A DNA stretch of 6,358 nt from Microcaldota archaeon (GTDB taxonomy: Archaea; Micrarchaeota; Micrarchaeia; Micrarchaeales; Micrarchaeaceae): positions 1-6,358 of the forward strand of contig DAHXNT010000039.1 of the NCBI GenBank assembly GCA_027365215.1. Reading direction: 5' to 3'. The position numbers and the translations under genes are program-made. The notes beneath the pieces are model-generated. The model was given only the letters and a program-made list of their open reading frames with translations. It searched no databases and was not told the origin of the DNA. Positions 5,342 to 6,358 of the stretch are shown piece by piece (position 1 is the stretch's first letter; each line of letters begins with the position of its first letter).

Positions 5342-5662
5342 ATGGAAGGGGGCAGCGGCGTCGTTAATAGGATACTGAAGGACATCAGGATGTTTGACGA
5401 CAACATCAGCAGCGTCGAGTCCATGCTCGGAGAGGAAAGGAAGAAGGACACAGGGCTGGGCGAGACAAGACTGAAAAGGATTGAGTACATACTAAAGCTG
5501 TCAAGGATGTACAGGAGCGACTCGTCGAGCTTCCTCGAAAAGGGGGATACGGACACTTCATTCTCCTGCATATCATATGCGCATGGATTGCTCGACGCGA
5601 TGCGCGAACTGCTGAACGGGGATGTGTTTGAAAACCGTAAAGAAGACAGGGAAGGGAAATAG
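5342..5662 (+). CDS. DUF357 family protein
   Basis: This small 106-aa, charged, all-helical cytoplasmic protein matches DUF357 (Pfam PF04010), an archaeal family of unknown function. The signature region is residues 43-92: RLKRIEYILKLSRMYRSD, then SSSFLEKGDTDTSFSCISYAHGLLDAMREL. The L-GD--TSF--I-YAHGLLDA pattern is typical and forms a helical hairpin; an N-terminal helix (about 5-30) precedes it. ATG 5342 is preferred over the in-frame TTG 5330 and GTG 5333, because GGTG at 5332-5335 lies at good distance and because of its position relative to the TATA box. It ends in TAG and overlaps the Trm1 gene by 41 nt in another frame, so the two form an operon; a tRNA- or translation-linked role is inference. 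Confidence 0.85.
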   Translation: MEGGSGVVNRILKDIRMFDDNISSVESMLGEERKKDTGLGETRLKRIEYILKLSRMYRSDSSSFLEKGDTDTSFSCISYAHGLLDAMRELLNGDVFENRKEDREGK

Positions 5663-6358
5663 CTACTCCGAGGGGAAAGCCACGGTGCGGCACAGCGAGG
5701 ACGTGTTCCTTAACCCATACGCGAGGCTGTCGAGGGAGCTGAGCATAGCCGTAGTGAAGAGGATAGGCAAGAAAGGCATGACGCTCCTCGACCCCACTGC
5801 CGCAACTGGCATAAGGGGTATCAGGTATGCGCTCGAGACTCCAGTGAAGGATGTGACGCTGGTCGACATCAACAGGCATGCATACCTTGGCGCGAAGACG
5901 AATATGAAGGCGAATAAGGTGCATGGGAGGGTAGTCAATGACGACATACAGCACTTCGCGAATGTGGCTGACGAACACTTTGACATAATAGATCTCGACC
6001 CTTTCGGAGGGGTAACTCCTTACATGCACGACATGCTGAGGATGTGCAGGGATGGCACGTATCTCTTCGTCACCGCAACCGATACGGCTGTGCTATGCGG
6101 CGCCAAGAAGAACGCATGCGTCAGGCTGTACGATGCCGTGCCGATGCATAACCACCTGTGCCATGAAACAGGCGTGAGAATACTGCTTGGGTACGTGGCG
6201 AGGCAGGCCGCCGCGTTCGGCTTCGGCATAGAGCCGTTGGTGTCCTTCACCTACCGCACGTACATGCGCGTCTTCGTAAGGCTGCGCCATGGCTCTGAGA
6301 ACGCTGACACGTCCATCAGAAACATGGGCTACGCATATTACTGCCAGAAATGCGGGTT
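5622..6358 (+). CDS. trm1: tRNA (guanine26-N2)-dimethyltransferase Trm1, 3' end outside window
   Basis: This SAM-dependent enzyme makes m2G/m2,2G at position 26 of tRNA. The first 245 residues are present. SEGKATV (16-22) and VFLNPYARLSRELS (28-41) match the N-terminal substrate region. DPTAATGIRGIRYALETP (57-74) is the SAM-binding motif I, LVDIN (80-84) is the acidic motif II loop, and DIIDLDPFGG (121-130) is the catalytic DPFG motif. VTATDTAVLCG (150-160) and HETGVRILLGYVAR (181-194) are Trm1 hallmarks. YYCQKCG at the window edge begins the zinc-binding C-terminal domain. The family usually has DPFGSP; here it reads DPFGGV. ATG 5622 is the first start after the in-frame TGA at 5613-5615; TTG 5628 is an alternative. 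The 41-nt overlap with the DUF357 gene indicates coupling. It is cut only by the window end, not broken. Confidence 0.95.
   Translation, partial: MCLKTVKKTGKGNSYSEGKATVRHSEDVFLNPYARLSRELSIAVVKRIGKKGMTLLDPTAATGIRGIRYALETPVKDVTLVDINRHAYLGAKTNMKANKVHGRVVNDDIQHFANVADEHFDIIDLDPFGGVTPYMHDMLRMCRDGTYLFVTATDTAVLCGAKKNACVRLYDAVPMHNHLCHETGVRILLGYVARQAAAFGFGIEPLVSFTYRTYMRVFVRLRHGSENADTSIRNMGYAYYCQKCG

Noticed and set aside
5406..6029. 207-aa minus-strand open frame over DUF357 and trm1
   Set aside because: Antisense shadow of two recognisable genes. It has no recognisable motif.
1..6358. CRISPR array, integrase, toxin-antitoxin or defence cassette
   Set aside because: No spaced direct repeats, recombinase motifs or small paired toxin-like genes were found on either strand.

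Overview
The window is archaeal. It carries a class I (archaeal-type) CCA-adding enzyme, an AK6/Fap7-type adenylate kinase, a Trm1-type tRNA dimethyltransferase and a DUF357 protein, and several genes have TATA elements at archaeal spacing from their start codons. Codon use leans on ATA (Ile) and AGG (Arg). This would suit a moderate-GC acidophile-type lineage such as a Micrarchaeota-like DPANN or a Thermoplasmatota-like archaeon, but the lineage cannot be settled from the sequence and that remark is a guess.

Region 1-226 has no convincing gene. It holds a strong 8-bp stem-loop (91-109) that resembles the right-end hairpin of IS200/IS605-type elements, a perfect 10-bp palindrome (129-138) and a TATA candidate. 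Region 227-2286 is an AT-richer, accessory-looking block. It contains a Mug/TDG-type mismatch DNA glycosylase overlapping a DUF488 protein by 8 nt, a small four-helix membrane protein reminiscent of a piece of haem-copper oxidase subunit I, and a convergent hemerythrin-domain protein.

Region 2482-6358 is a visibly GC-richer core block: tRNA-Ala(CGC) on the minus strand, divergent cca, then tail-to-tail the AK6-like kinase and an unrecognised 200-aa protein (a minus-strand two-gene operon), then divergently a DUF357 gene and trm1 (cut by the window end). The common thread is RNA maturation. cca adds the CCA end that the neighbouring tRNA gene does not encode, Trm1 modifies tRNA, and AK6/Fap7 proteins are known for small-subunit ribosome maturation.

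Two divergent gene pairs (tRNA-Ala/cca and the 200-aa protein/DUF357) each appear to share one AT-rich TATA element. The second pair is exactly symmetric: both start codons lie 33.5 bp from the centre of a palindromic box. Where a TATA box is clear, the start codon lies about 32-36 bp from its centre, implying leaderless or very short-leader mRNAs. Applied to the glycosylase gene, that rule points at an ATG at 203 that is in frame but cut off by an amber codon at 218-220. No complete new multi-gene system is evident. The best leads are the glycosylase-DUF488 pair, the uncharacterised partner of the AK6 kinase, and the shared bidirectional promoters.
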